From positions 1-13,287 of the forward strand of contig CAJMRD010000058.1 in the NCBI GenBank assembly GCA_905215725.1: a stretch of DNA of 13,287 bases, given 5' to 3'. The notes below the pieces were generated by a model, which searched no databases, was not told the origin of the DNA, and was given only the letters and a program-made list of their open reading frames with translations. The stretch comes from an uncultured bacterium. GTDB taxonomy: Bacteria > Actinomycetota > Coriobacteriia > Coriobacteriales > Coriobacteriaceae. The position numbers and the translations under genes are program-made. This document shows positions 1-6,849 of the stretch, piece by piece (positions within the stretch are counted from its first letter, which is position 1; each line of letters begins with the position of its first letter).

Positions 1-33
1 CGGGATTGGTCAATCTCGGCCGACTATATTTGG

Positions 34-258
34 CTAAAATAATCCGACGCTAACACCGTTAACTCTTGGATCATTCAAATCAACCCTCCCTGCCATCAAA
101 TCCCTAATGTCGACACCATCAGAGTCAAATCCGTTTACCGTATCCAGGTACTTTCGTCGAGCGTTCTGTTCTCGCGCAAATCGTTTGGGATAAAACTCAG
201 CTCCCGAAGCCTGCTTCCAATCGCAGAATGTAATCGCTGAAAACGCACGCTCACTCAT
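34..258 (-). CDS. Short hypothetical protein, 74 aa
   Basis: I do not recognise this protein. It starts with ATG (MSERAFSA...) and ends at a TAG. It is soluble-looking and mixed in charge, with a basic middle (KRFAREQNARRKY) and an acidic, Asp-rich second half (DSDGVDIRD). It has no signal peptide, membrane segment or catalytic motif that I can name. No clear Shine-Dalgarno sequence sits in front of the ATG; an AGGAG at about 281-285 is too far upstream to serve it. Its base composition looks more A+T-rich than the neighbouring genes, which may mean recent acquisition or a decaying remnant. It lies just past the probable terminator of the ysxC transcript, so it would need its own promoter, and I cannot see one. 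It could be a real small gene, a gene fragment or a chance ORF. Confidence 0.35.
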   Translation of the reverse strand: MSERAFSAITFCDWKQASGAEFYPKRFAREQNARRKYLDTVNGFDSDGVDIRDLMAGRVDLNDPRVNGVSVGLF

Positions 259-286
259 AAGCGCGTATTGGATACCTAGGTCTCCT

Positions 287-309
287 AAAAAACTATCACT
301 GAGGTGATA
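287..309 (-). terminator. Weak Rho-independent terminator after ysxC
   Basis: On the minus strand a perfect 6-bp stem (TATCAC / GTGATA) with the 4-nt loop CTCA is followed by G and six Ts. It lies about 30 nt past the ysxC stop codon and fits the end of the mtnN-ysxC transcript. The stem is short. A second 7-bp inverted repeat (AGGCCTG / CAGGCCT, 333-354) spans the ysxC stop codon just upstream and may help. Confidence 0.5.
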
Positions 310-340
310 CAGATAGGGGCTTTTGAAAGGTTAGGCCTGA

Positions 341-931
341 TTAGAGGCAGGCCTCGGCGATGCGCTTTTTGAGTTCGTCGATGCCGGTACCGGTCTGGGA
401 GCTTGTGATGATCACGTTTTCGGCCGGGACGTTGAGCTGCTTTTTGATAGCTGCTGCCTGGCGGGCCTGCTGGGTGCGGCTGAGCTTGTCGGCCTTGGTG
501 AGGCAGACGATAAAGTTGAACTCGTTGCCCTGCAGGTAGTCGATCATGTCATGGTCGAGCTTGCTCGGGTCGTGACGAATATCCACCAGCGACACGACCA
601 GGTTAAAGCTGCGCTCCGAGTCGAAGAAGTCGCCGATAAGTTCTGCCCAGCGGTCACGCTCGGCCTTGGAACGGCGGGCGAAACCGTAGCCCGGCAGGTC
701 GACGAAGTGCACGTCGTCAGCCTCGAAGAAGTTGATGTTGCTCGTCTTGCCCGGCGTGCTCGAAACCTTGACGAGGTTCTTGCGGCCAAAAAGCTTGTTC
801 ATGATCGACGACTTGCCCACGTTGGAGCGGCCGACGAAGCTCACCTCGGGGCAGGTGGACTCGGGAATCTGCGAAACCTTGCCGTAGCTGGCGACGAACT
901 TGGCAAGCTGATAGTTAATGGAATCGGCCAT
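341..931 (-). CDS. engB: Ribosome-biogenesis GTPase YsxC/EngB
   Basis: This is a TRAFAC-class GTPase of the YihA/YsxC/EngB family, which in other bacteria assists late assembly of the large ribosomal subunit in the cytoplasm. The motifs are complete: G1 GRSNVGKS at residues 34-41, a STPGKT switch I at about 58-63, G3 DLPGYG at 79-83, and G4 TKAD at 145-148. At 196 residues it has the usual family length. I place the start at the ATG at 931, because AGGAG lies 5 to 6 nt in front of it; an in-frame GTG two codons upstream (937) is too close to that site. The gene is 38 nt behind mtnN on the same strand and is probably co-transcribed with it. Nothing in the protein looks unusual. The assignment rests on clear, family-specific motifs. 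Confidence 0.95.
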   Translation of the reverse strand: MADSINYQLAKFVASYGKVSQIPESTCPEVSFVGRSNVGKSSIMNKLFGRKNLVKVSSTPGKTSNINFFEADDVHFVDLPGYGFARRSKAERDRWAELIGDFFDSERSFNLVVSLVDIRHDPSKLDHDMIDYLQGNEFNFIVCLTKADKLSRTQQARQAAAIKKQLNVPAENVIITSSQTGTGIDELKKRIAEACL

Positions 932-969
932 GGACACTCCTTGGTCGTAGGTTCTTACAAATAGACGCG

Positions 970-1710
970 CTATTGCGCAGCGGCAATGCGGCGGACGATA
1001 TCGAGCGTGATGTCACTTGCGACACGCGCGTACTCGAACAGATCGAACTCGCGCTCGCAAATTGCATCGTACGCCTCGTCACAATTATCGCTGATAGCGC
1101 GCAACACCAGGCAATCGACACCATTTTTGGTTGCGACATGGGCAATTGCCGCGCCCTCCATGCCGACACAATCGGCATGCGTCGCCTCGATAGCGTCGTT
1201 GCGCATGGTGGCGCCCGTCACAAAGCGGTTACCCGTGGCAATCGTGCCGACCAGGAACTGCTTGGTGCCCTCATTCGAAGCGACTGCATTTGTCGAAGCG
1301 TCAACAAACCCACGCTCAGCAAGCACTTCGGCGGCAATATCGACCAGCGCGGGCGTCGAGCCAAACTCCTCGAGCCCCGGTGCGGACTCGGCGATAAGCG
1401 CGGTATCGGTATCCAGATAGCGTAGGCTTTTGCCAATGACCACGTCGTCGATATGGAGCTTGGGGTTCAAACCGCCCGCAATGCCCGAAAACACAACAGC
1501 CTGCGGAGCATACTTGCTAATGAGGTGCTGTGTTGCAGCGGCGGCGTTCACCGTGCCCATGCCCGCCGTTGTGGCGACAACTGTCAGGCCGTCGAGCTCA
1601 CCGCTCACAACGGTCAAGCCTGCCTCCCGTGCCTCGCAAACGTCGCTCAGCTCTTCCTTAATCTGCATGATCTCTTTTTCGAGCGCACCGATAATCGCAA
1701 TGGTAGCCAT
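970..1710 (-). CDS. mtnN: 5'-methylthioadenosine/S-adenosylhomocysteine nucleosidase
   Basis: This cytoplasmic nucleosidase of the Pfs/MtnN family splits methylthioadenosine, S-adenosylhomocysteine and, in many bacteria, 5'-deoxyadenosine, giving adenine and a thioribose or ribose product. Family signatures run in order: the IIGALEKE start (Glu13, equivalent to the catalytic Glu12 of the E. coli enzyme), SGIAGGL at 75-81, GTIATGNRF at 155-163, MEGAAIAHV at 184-192 (Glu185 contacts ribose), and LRAISDN at 203-209 (Asp208, the catalytic acid). The length of 246 residues is slightly above the E. coli enzyme. I use the ATG at 1710, preceded by GGGGA; an in-frame TTG at 1722 is possible but less likely. 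It sits between the beta-lactamase-like gene and engB. Removing 5'-deoxyadenosine would suit a genome that relies on radical-SAM enzymes such as PflA, but that link is inference. Confidence 0.95.
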   Translation of the reverse strand: MATIAIIGALEKEIMQIKEELSDVCEAREAGLTVVSGELDGLTVVATTAGMGTVNAAAATQHLISKYAPQAVVFSGIAGGLNPKLHIDDVVIGKSLRYLDTDTALIAESAPGLEEFGSTPALVDIAAEVLAERGFVDASTNAVASNEGTKQFLVGTIATGNRFVTGATMRNDAIEATHADCVGMEGAAIAHVATKNGVDCLVLRAISDNCDEAYDAICEREFDLFEYARVASDITLDIVRRIAAAQ

Positions 1711-1764
1711 GCCATTCCCCAAACCTATTCGAAATTCTCAACCACGGTATGGTACCAGCATTTT

Positions 1765-1781
1765 GTTTGACCTCGTCAAAC
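1765..1781. promoter_or_regulatory. 17-bp inverted repeat upstream of mtnN
   Basis: GTTTGAC and GTCAAAC form a perfect 7+7 bp inverted repeat around a 3-nt centre, in the gap between the beta-lactamase-like gene and mtnN. On the minus strand it is followed by AAAATG rather than by Ts, so it is not an intrinsic terminator in that direction. It contains TTGACG, which could serve as a -35 box for mtnN, although the only -10 candidate (TACCAT) stands 19 nt away. An operator overlapping a weak promoter is a reasonable reading. Confidence 0.35.
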
Positions 1782-1788
1782 GAACACG

Positions 1789-2907
1789 CTAAGCCAGTGC
1801 AGCTCGCGTATCAAACAGAGCCTTTGCAATTGCAGCCGTAACCTCGCTCGAGCGGTCGCTCCACGGCATCGATGTCATGATGCTCATGACATAGGTACGG
1901 CCATCGATGTCGATGAGGCCTGCATCGCATGTCGAATAGTAGCCGTCCTCGCTGATCCAACCCGCTTTGTTGCGCACCAAGACCTGATCGTTCGCAATGC
2001 CATCGCGAATAAACGAGCGCGATGTTGATGCCAAAAGGCCTGACAACCACTGTGAAGTCTCGGTATCCATGCTCAGATACTCGCTCATCTCGCGCCATAA
2101 CCTCGCAGAAGTGCGCGGGCAGTAGGTCGGAAAATCACTCATCGGATTCAGTGCCGTTTCGTCATCAACACCCAGATTGGCAATCCAATCCTCATAGCCA
2201 TCATGGTCTAACGCCGCGCGTAACGCGATAAACGAATCGTTGTCTGAGTTGGCGACGGCATTCTCGATAAGGTCGCGCACCGTCTGCCAGCCCATGCTGC
2301 AACCACCATACGTGGCTAAAGGCCCATCGAGCGACACCCGCCCCGATTCGACCAACGTCTCGCAAATATAGAGCGCATACAGCGCTTTGTAGCTGCTCGC
2401 TCCATACACCTCGACATCGGCGTTATACGTCACGCCCCTACCGCTCGATAGGTCGTAGAACACTACACCCACGTCGCCCAGCTCCTGCGCCCGACACAGG
2501 GCATCCTGGAGCGAGGCAAGGCTCTCATCCTCCAAGGCGGGAGTCTTGTTATCCACCAACGAGAAGGTCCGAACGGTATCACCCGAAGGGATATCGTTGA
2601 AGTCCGCCTTCGAAAGTCTCGTCTTGAGATCTGCCGTCGACAGAGCTTGATCTGCCGACGCTTTGGACTTTGAAACCTTCTCGTTTTGCAGCTGTACCGT
2701 TGACGCATCTGGGCGCACCGTTCGCTCCGAGGCGTAGGTTTTAACGGTAATTCCGAGGATAATAACCGCCGACGTTAGCATCCCAATGGCGGCAATCTTC
2801 CTCACGCGGATGCGAGCGCCGGCAAGGCCACGCGAAGACGTGCCCTTCGTCTTATATCTGCTGCCATGCTGCGGCACATACTCGTCCCGCGATGCGATGT
2901 TTCGCAC
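1789..2907 (-). CDS. Membrane-anchored class A beta-lactamase-like serine hydrolase
   Basis: This 372-residue protein starts at a GTG with AGGAG five to six nt upstream. It has a basic cytoplasmic N-terminus, one hydrophobic segment at about 38-59 and no lipobox, so it should be anchored with its catalytic domain outside. A low-complexity linker (about 60-130) leads to a penicillin-recognising domain. That domain carries SxxK (Ser171, Lys174), SDN (221-223), an ETALN (250-254) matching the omega-loop ExxLN of class A enzymes (Glu166 and Asn170 in standard numbering), and KAG (314-316) in place of KTG. The spacing between motifs is somewhat shorter than in TEM-type enzymes. It may be a beta-lactamase, or a cell-wall amide or ester hydrolase with the same fold; many Gram-positive genomes carry such proteins without proven lactamase activity. 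It has its own likely promoter and stands 66 nt upstream of mtnN. Confidence 0.8.
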   Translation of the reverse strand: MRNIASRDEYVPQHGSRYKTKGTSSRGLAGARIRVRKIAAIGMLTSAVIILGITVKTYASERTVRPDASTVQLQNEKVSKSKASADQALSTADLKTRLSKADFNDIPSGDTVRTFSLVDNKTPALEDESLASLQDALCRAQELGDVGVVFYDLSSGRGVTYNADVEVYGASSYKALYALYICETLVESGRVSLDGPLATYGGCSMGWQTVRDLIENAVANSDNDSFIALRAALDHDGYEDWIANLGVDDETALNPMSDFPTYCPRTSARLWREMSEYLSMDTETSQWLSGLLASTSRSFIRDGIANDQVLVRNKAGWISEDGYYSTCDAGLIDIDGRTYVMSIMTSMPWSDRSSEVTAAIAKALFDTRAALA

Positions 2908-2944
2908 GTGGTCTCCTGACTGCCACCGTTTATATACGAGCAGT

Positions 2945-2972
2945 ATGATACCGAGCAGGCATTTCTTTCCAA
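2945..2972 (-). promoter_or_regulatory. Candidate sigma70-type promoter of the beta-lactamase-like gene
   Basis: On the minus strand a TTGGAA -35 box (2967-2972) and a TATCAT -10 box (2945-2950, 5 of 6 matches) are separated by 16 nt. The -10 box lies 37 nt before the GTG start. An overlapping A+T-rich stretch (TATATAAA) downstream is an alternative -10. Confidence 0.45.
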
Positions 2973-3065
2973 AGATATCCAGCAGCGTTTAAGGTGTCTT
3001 TAAAGAAACCACAAGCGTATTTATCCAAATGGCACGATTCTGTTGCGCATCTCTACCCAAAACGA

Positions 3066-3132
3066 AGTTGCGGTGAAATGGTTCCTGTTTGGGCGACATG
3101 GGCCTAAAAACAAGAACTATTCCACCGCAACT
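3066..3132 (-). terminator. Long imperfect hairpin after pflA, probable terminator
   Basis: Arms at 3066-3090 and 3108-3132 form a 25-bp inverted repeat with three differences, around a 17-nt loop. Two of the three become G-U pairs in the minus-strand RNA. The structure starts 36 nt after the pflA stop codon. In that direction it is followed by TTCGTTTT, a modest T-run, so I read it as the pflA terminator. The arms are much longer than a usual intrinsic terminator, and an inserted repeat element is an alternative. Confidence 0.5.
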
Positions 3133-3168
3133 CAGCTGGGAACGAGGGGATATGAGGGCTATGGCATG

Positions 3169-3987
3169 CTATCCGATAGCGTTTTTGAGCTCCGCACGGC
3201 GCTTTTTCATGCCGGTCATAACGGCGTTGCGCAGCTCGGGCATGCGCGCGGTATCCATCTGGGGCACGCCCTCGAGCTTATAGGGAATACCCAGTTGCTC
3301 GTACTTGACGACACCCATCGTGTGATACGGCAGCATTTCCAGGCCCACCACGTTGTGCCATGGAGCGATGAGGCGACCGAGCTTCTCGCACTCCTCCACC
3401 GTGTCGGTAATGCCCGGCACCACCACGTGGCGGATAACGACCTTGATCTTGCGACGTGCAAGCTCATCGCCAAACGCCAGGATGCGTGCGGGATCACAAC
3501 CGGTCAGCTTTTTATGCTCAGCCGGATCGGCATGCTTGATGTCGAGCAGCACCATGTCGGTCTCGTTGAGAACGGCATCGAACTTCTCGGGGTGGTTGGG
3601 ATCGAACGCATAGCCGCAGCTGTCCAGGCAGGTATGCACGCGGCCATCGGGATTGTTGTGCATTGCACGGAATAGGTCGGCCAAAAACTCAGGCTGCAGG
3701 AGCGGTTCACCACCCGAAACGGTAATGCCGCCGCTGCGGTAAAACTCATGGTTACTCTGAAACTCGTCCATCAGGTGTTCGACGGTCACCATGGTGCCGC
3801 CGTTGACCGACCAGGTATCGGGATTGTGGCAATACGCGCAGCGCATGGGACAGCCCTGAACAAACACCACAAAGCGAATGCCGGGTCCGTCGACCGTTCC
3901 CATCGTCTCGATTGAATGCACGCGGCCTAGGGCAAACGCAGAGTCCTCGGGATGAGCGTCCACACCCTCAAGCGTCATTTCTGCCAT
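3169..3987 (-). CDS. pflA: Pyruvate formate-lyase activating enzyme (radical SAM)
   Basis: PflA is a cytoplasmic radical-SAM enzyme that uses a [4Fe-4S] cluster and S-adenosylmethionine to create the glycyl radical on pyruvate formate-lyase. The cluster motif CxxxCxxC is at Cys46, Cys50 and Cys53 (GCPMRCAYCHNPDTW), after a typical TVDGPGIRFVVFVQG leader. ISGGEP-like residues (TVSGGEPLLQ, about 89-98), LDIKH and the VVVPG and LLPYH blocks follow as in E. coli PflA. The ATG at 3987 gives 272 residues, about 18 more than E. coli PflA at the N-terminus. AAGG lies 8 nt upstream of it and a stronger AAGGAGAGG lies further away; an ATG at 3978 is also possible. The reading frame stays open well upstream of 3987, but that part shows no homology and crosses the degV terminator. 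Its substrates, the two split PFL proteins, are encoded about 7 kb away on the same strand. Confidence 0.95.
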   Translation of the reverse strand: MAEMTLEGVDAHPEDSAFALGRVHSIETMGTVDGPGIRFVVFVQGCPMRCAYCHNPDTWSVNGGTMVTVEHLMDEFQSNHEFYRSGGITVSGGEPLLQPEFLADLFRAMHNNPDGRVHTCLDSCGYAFDPNHPEKFDAVLNETDMVLLDIKHADPAEHKKLTGCDPARILAFGDELARRKIKVVIRHVVVPGITDTVEECEKLGRLIAPWHNVVGLEMLPYHTMGVVKYEQLGIPYKLEGVPQMDTARMPELRNAVMTGMKKRRAELKNAIG

Positions 3988-4106
3988 TCGCGCTACCTTG
4001 CCTCTCCTTGGATGCAACCAATTAAAATGCCAGAGCCATTCTAGCCCATACGCATGATGGTGAAATGGTTTAGCGGTCAATTGGGTTGTTCTATTTGGCC
4101 CCACAC

Positions 4107-4143
4107 AAAAGCGGCGGGAGGGTTTTTTCTTCCCGCCCGCCGC
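4107..4143 (-). terminator. Strong Rho-independent terminator of degV
   Basis: On the minus strand GCGGCGGG-C-GGG pairs with CCC-T-CCCGCCGC, giving 8+3 bp around one mismatch, with an A-rich 9-nt loop (AAGAAAAAA) and TTTT directly after the stem. It lies about 30 nt past the degV stop codon and separates degV from pflA. Confidence 0.85.
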
Positions 4144-4174
4144 CGAGGCAATAGATATCGATAGACGCCAGGCC

Positions 4175-5029
4175 TTACGCCTTGAGCGTGAGCACCGCGC
4201 CGAAGGCGGTCGGGCCGCAATGGCTCGAGATGACGCCGCCGACCTGAGTCCAGGTAACGTCCTTAAAGCCAAGATCGTGTGCATAGACTTCCATGTCGTC
4301 GCGCAACTCCTCGGAAAGACCCACCGAATACGCCAAGCCAATATGCGAGTAGTCGATCTCGCCCTTCTCTACCATGTGATCAATAAAGGCACGGGCACAC
4401 TTAAGCATAGAACCGCGGAACTTCTTGGTCGCCACGAACTTACCACCCGTCACCTCAATGCAGGGCTTAATCTTGAGCAGATGGGCACCGAGGAATGCCA
4501 CGTTGGACAAGCGACCGCCGGCCTTAAGGAAGGCGAGATCGGTTGGGACAAAGCCCAACAGTACGCGGTCCATGACCGAATTGGTGAAGGCGAAAATTTC
4601 GTCAACGGTGGCATCGGGATGAACCTCAATATACTTGGCGGTCTCGACGACAACGAGCGACTGGCCTACCGAGACAAAGCGCGTGTCCATGGAGTAGACG
4701 TAATCGCGACCCTTGGCGGCGATCTTCGATGATTGATGCGAGCAGGTCGTGGCCTCAGAATATGCAAGATGCAAAATAGTCGCGTCGGGTTGCTCGGCAT
4801 GGATGCGGTCGTACACATGCGCAAAATCCGCCGGCGAGCAACCGCTGGTCTTGGGCATCACGCCAAACTCGTTGCAGCGCGAATAAATCTCGAGCGGATC
4901 GATCGAGCCGTCCTCGACGGTCTCATCACCAATCGTGACATGCATGGGCACGCGCACGATGCCATAGCGTTCGCAGAGCTCCGGCGTCACATCCGACCCA
5001 GACTCAACCACGATTACGTACTTGCCCAT
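4175..5029 (-). CDS. DegV family fatty-acid-binding protein (FakB-like)
   Basis: DegV/FakB proteins bind one fatty acid. In Firmicutes they present it to the kinase FakA for phosphorylation before phospholipid synthesis; many paralogues have no proven ligand. The family layout is clear: an N-terminal VIVVESGSDVTPE block, the TSGCSPADF block at about 61-69, a Ser-rich turn (SEATTCSHQSS, 91-101) where others have SGTYQSA, LAFLKAGGR, and a C-terminal SHCGPTAFGAVL, whose His matches the conserved fatty-acid-contacting His. I choose the ATG at 5029 (284 residues, the normal size). The open frame continues upstream to a TTG at 5140, but those residues are unlike DegV proteins. No strong Shine-Dalgarno site precedes the chosen ATG, so the start is less certain than the identity. 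No FakA gene is visible here. The gene looks monocistronic, with its own terminator. Confidence 0.88.
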   Translation of the reverse strand: MGKYVIVVESGSDVTPELCERYGIVRVPMHVTIGDETVEDGSIDPLEIYSRCNEFGVMPKTSGCSPADFAHVYDRIHAEQPDATILHLAYSEATTCSHQSSKIAAKGRDYVYSMDTRFVSVGQSLVVVETAKYIEVHPDATVDEIFAFTNSVMDRVLLGFVPTDLAFLKAGGRLSNVAFLGAHLLKIKPCIEVTGGKFVATKKFRGSMLKCARAFIDHMVEKGEIDYSHIGLAYSVGLSEELRDDMEVYAHDLGFKDVTWTQVGGVISSHCGPTAFGAVLTLKA

Positions 5030-5096
5030 TCTTATCACGACCCATCTCGACATTGGCTTTTCAATACATGGCACGCGCCGCCGCACTGTTGTACAA

Positions 5097-5123
5097 CGGC
5101 GTCCAAGCGCCAAAGAGACGCCG
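5097..5123 (-). other. Hairpin upstream of degV
   Basis: CGGCGTC and GACGCCG form a perfect 7-bp stem with a 13-nt loop, about 70 nt ahead of the degV start. No T-run follows on the minus strand. It could be a leader hairpin of degV or a weak end signal for the sucrose operon. The stretch from 5030 to 5305 holds no gene that I can support. Confidence 0.3.
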
Positions 5124-5217
5124 CCCCTTGCACACAACAAAGGACAGCGTCTCCCTGGAAAACTCCGTGCTTATCTGAGATTCTACACGGTTTATTAAGG
5201 AGCGTTACTTATTCCGC

Positions 5218-5246
5218 AAACGGTAGCTATACGCGATAAACGGTAG
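5218..5246. repeat. Short direct repeat AAACGGTAG, 20 bp apart
   Basis: Two copies of AAACGGTAG (5218-5226 and 5238-5246) lie 20 bp apart, about two helical turns, in the gap between the canonical GH32 gene and degV. They may be a regulatory site of degV. A 9-mer recurring this close could also arise by chance. Confidence 0.25.
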
Positions 5247-5305
5247 TTCGCTGCGGCAACTGCGACACATTCCGCCCAGCAAGTCCGATCGTGCTCCACG
5301 CACGG

Positions 5306-6754
5306 TTAACGCGCAAGACGGTAAAAATCCATCGATGCCGCACCCTCGGCGCGCAGCTCCATCGCCGGTACCGCCGGCGAATAGGTACGGCTCGTAAGTG
5401 CCGCCTCGCCGCCGTTGACAAAAATCTCGACCATCGTAGTGTCCGAAAGCACGCGCAGGTCGCGGAGCTCGCTGAGCTCAATCGACCTCCGGTCACGCCC
5501 ATAGCCTTCGTCACCCATGTCGAGGGTAAGCGTCCCGTCCGCATAGCGCACAAAGACACCCTTGCGAATCTCGAGCTCGACCATCTTGGCGTCCTCGCAG
5601 GAAACCACGACATCAAACAGGCGCCCAGGCTCTTCAACGGTCTCACCGCCTACAGCACGAACGCAATCGCCGCGCATCCTCTCAATCTCGTGCGCTGGCT
5701 GCTGGCAGAGCTTACCATCGCGCATGCTCAGCTCTCTCGGCACCGTCAACGCGCACTGCCACCCGCGCGCCACCGTCGGGCTTTCTGCCGTCGCATCGGG
5801 ACAACCCGACCATCCGATCATCAAACGCCGACCCGCAGCATCCTCAAAGGACTGCGGTGCGTAGAAATCAAAGCCGGCATCGACCATCGGGGGCATGCCC
5901 TGGCCGACGATTTTAAAGCTCGGCGCCCCCCAATCGGCCTCGATGGAGAACCACACGCACTGATGCGGATTGCGGTAACGCCAGCCATCGGCGGGCACGC
6001 CCTGCGGACAGCAAACGAGAATAAGCTCGCCATCGAGCTCAAACAGATCAGGACACTCCCACATAAAGCCAAACTTCTCGCCCAGCTCAATGCGCGTCGC
6101 ATAGCCCCAGTCCTCTAGATCACGCGAGGTATAGACAAGCACGCACCCGCGATCGTCTTTCGTACGAGCGCCCAGAACCATGTAGTAGATACCGTCGTGT
6201 TCAAGGATCTTGGGGTCGCGCACGTGCGTACCGATATCGTCGGGGTAATCGACCGGCCCAACAGCTATGCGCTTCTCGCCCAATTCGTCGGGATTCTCGG
6301 CAACCATATGAATCTGGTTTTGCTCACGGCCCGTCAACACGTAGTCGTAATCATCACGGTCAAAATGCTTAACGTTGCCGGTATAGAAGTAGTGAATCTT
6401 GCCATCACGTACAAAGGCAGAACCAGAATACGCTCCACTCGAATCCAAATCGGAATCGGGGAACAACACGGGGCCGTGATTCTCGTACGTCACAAAATCC
6501 TTTGTCGTCAGATGGTTCCAAAGCACTGGACCGCCATGCGCAGCATCGAACGGATCGTATTGATGATAGATGTGATACGTATCACCAATCTGAACCAAAC
6601 CGTTGGGGTCGTTGAGCCAGCCAAGCTCAGGCTCCACATGGAACAAAAGCCTATCGGGGTCGGACGCGATGCGAGCCGCCGTCTCATCCTGTCCAGCTCG
6701 CCACTGCTCATAGTCCGCACGCATCACCTTGTTTTTTTGATTAAACATCGCCAT
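5306..6754 (-). CDS. scrB: GH32 beta-fructofuranosidase, probable sucrose-6-phosphate hydrolase
   Basis: This cytoplasmic GH32 enzyme should hydrolyse sucrose-6-phosphate, delivered by the PTS, into glucose-6-phosphate and fructose. All three catalytic blocks are canonical: WLNDPNG with nucleophile Asp49, RDP with Asp180 as transition-state stabiliser, and ECPD with Glu233 as acid/base. A five-bladed propeller is followed by the usual C-terminal beta-sandwich (about 350-480), which contains TMVEIFVNGGEAALTSR. There is no signal peptide, so it acts inside the cell. The length of 482 residues is normal for ScrB/SacA. It starts at ATG 6754 with AAGG only 3 nt away; ATG 6748 (MFNQK) has better spacing and may be the true start. 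It is the last gene of the island, 95 nt behind the permease, with a hairpin in between. The exact substrate, sucrose or a longer fructoside phosphate, is inferred. Confidence 0.9.
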   Translation of the reverse strand: MAMFNQKNKVMRADYEQWRAGQDETAARIASDPDRLLFHVEPELGWLNDPNGLVQIGDTYHIYHQYDPFDAAHGGPVLWNHLTTKDFVTYENHGPVLFPDSDLDSSGAYSGSAFVRDGKIHYFYTGNVKHFDRDDYDYVLTGREQNQIHMVAENPDELGEKRIAVGPVDYPDDIGTHVRDPKILEHDGIYYMVLGARTKDDRGCVLVYTSRDLEDWGYATRIELGEKFGFMWECPDLFELDGELILVCCPQGVPADGWRYRNPHQCVWFSIEADWGAPSFKIVGQGMPPMVDAGFDFYAPQSFEDAAGRRLMIGWSGCPDATAESPTVARGWQCALTVPRELSMRDGKLCQQPAHEIERMRGDCVRAVGGETVEEPGRLFDVVVSCEDAKMVELEIRKGVFVRYADGTLTLDMGDEGYGRDRRSIELSELRDLRVLSDTTMVEIFVNGGEAALTSRTYSPAVPAMELRAEGAASMDFYRLAR

Positions 6755-6771
6755 TGACCTTCTCGTCTATG

Positions 6772-6810
6772 GGAAAGGACGCTCGACTCACACGAGCCGA
6801 ACGCCCTTCC
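6772..6810 (-). other. Stable intercistronic hairpin between permease and scrB
   Basis: Arms at 6772-6789 and 6794-6810 pair over about 17 bp with a 4-nt loop, one single-base bulge and three G-U pairs in the minus-strand RNA. It fills most of the gap between the PTS permease stop and scrB. No T-run follows outside the stem, so it is more likely an mRNA processing or stability element, or a partial attenuator, than a full terminator. Confidence 0.55.
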
Positions 6811-6849
6811 TCAAATGGACTTATCCTCAGATTACGCTGAACGGCTCAA

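Noticed and set aside
551..964. Plus-strand ORF opposite engB
   Set aside because: It is the antisense shadow of a well-supported GTPase gene and shows no recognisable motif of its own.
3043..3675. Plus-strand ORF over the 3' part of pflA and the gap beyond
   Set aside because: It crosses the pflA hairpin and reads antisense to conserved radical-SAM sequence, so it is most likely a shadow.
3072..4070. 12-base direct repeat GGTGAAATGGTT (3072-3083 and 4059-4070) flanking pflA
   Set aside because: In a window of this size a few repeated 12-mers are expected by chance, and the similarity does not extend further.
3988..4341. Upstream extension of the pflA reading frame by 118 codons
   Set aside because: The extension is Arg- and Ser-rich without PflA similarity, runs through the degV terminator, and overlaps degV. 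The ATG at 3987 gives a normal PflA.
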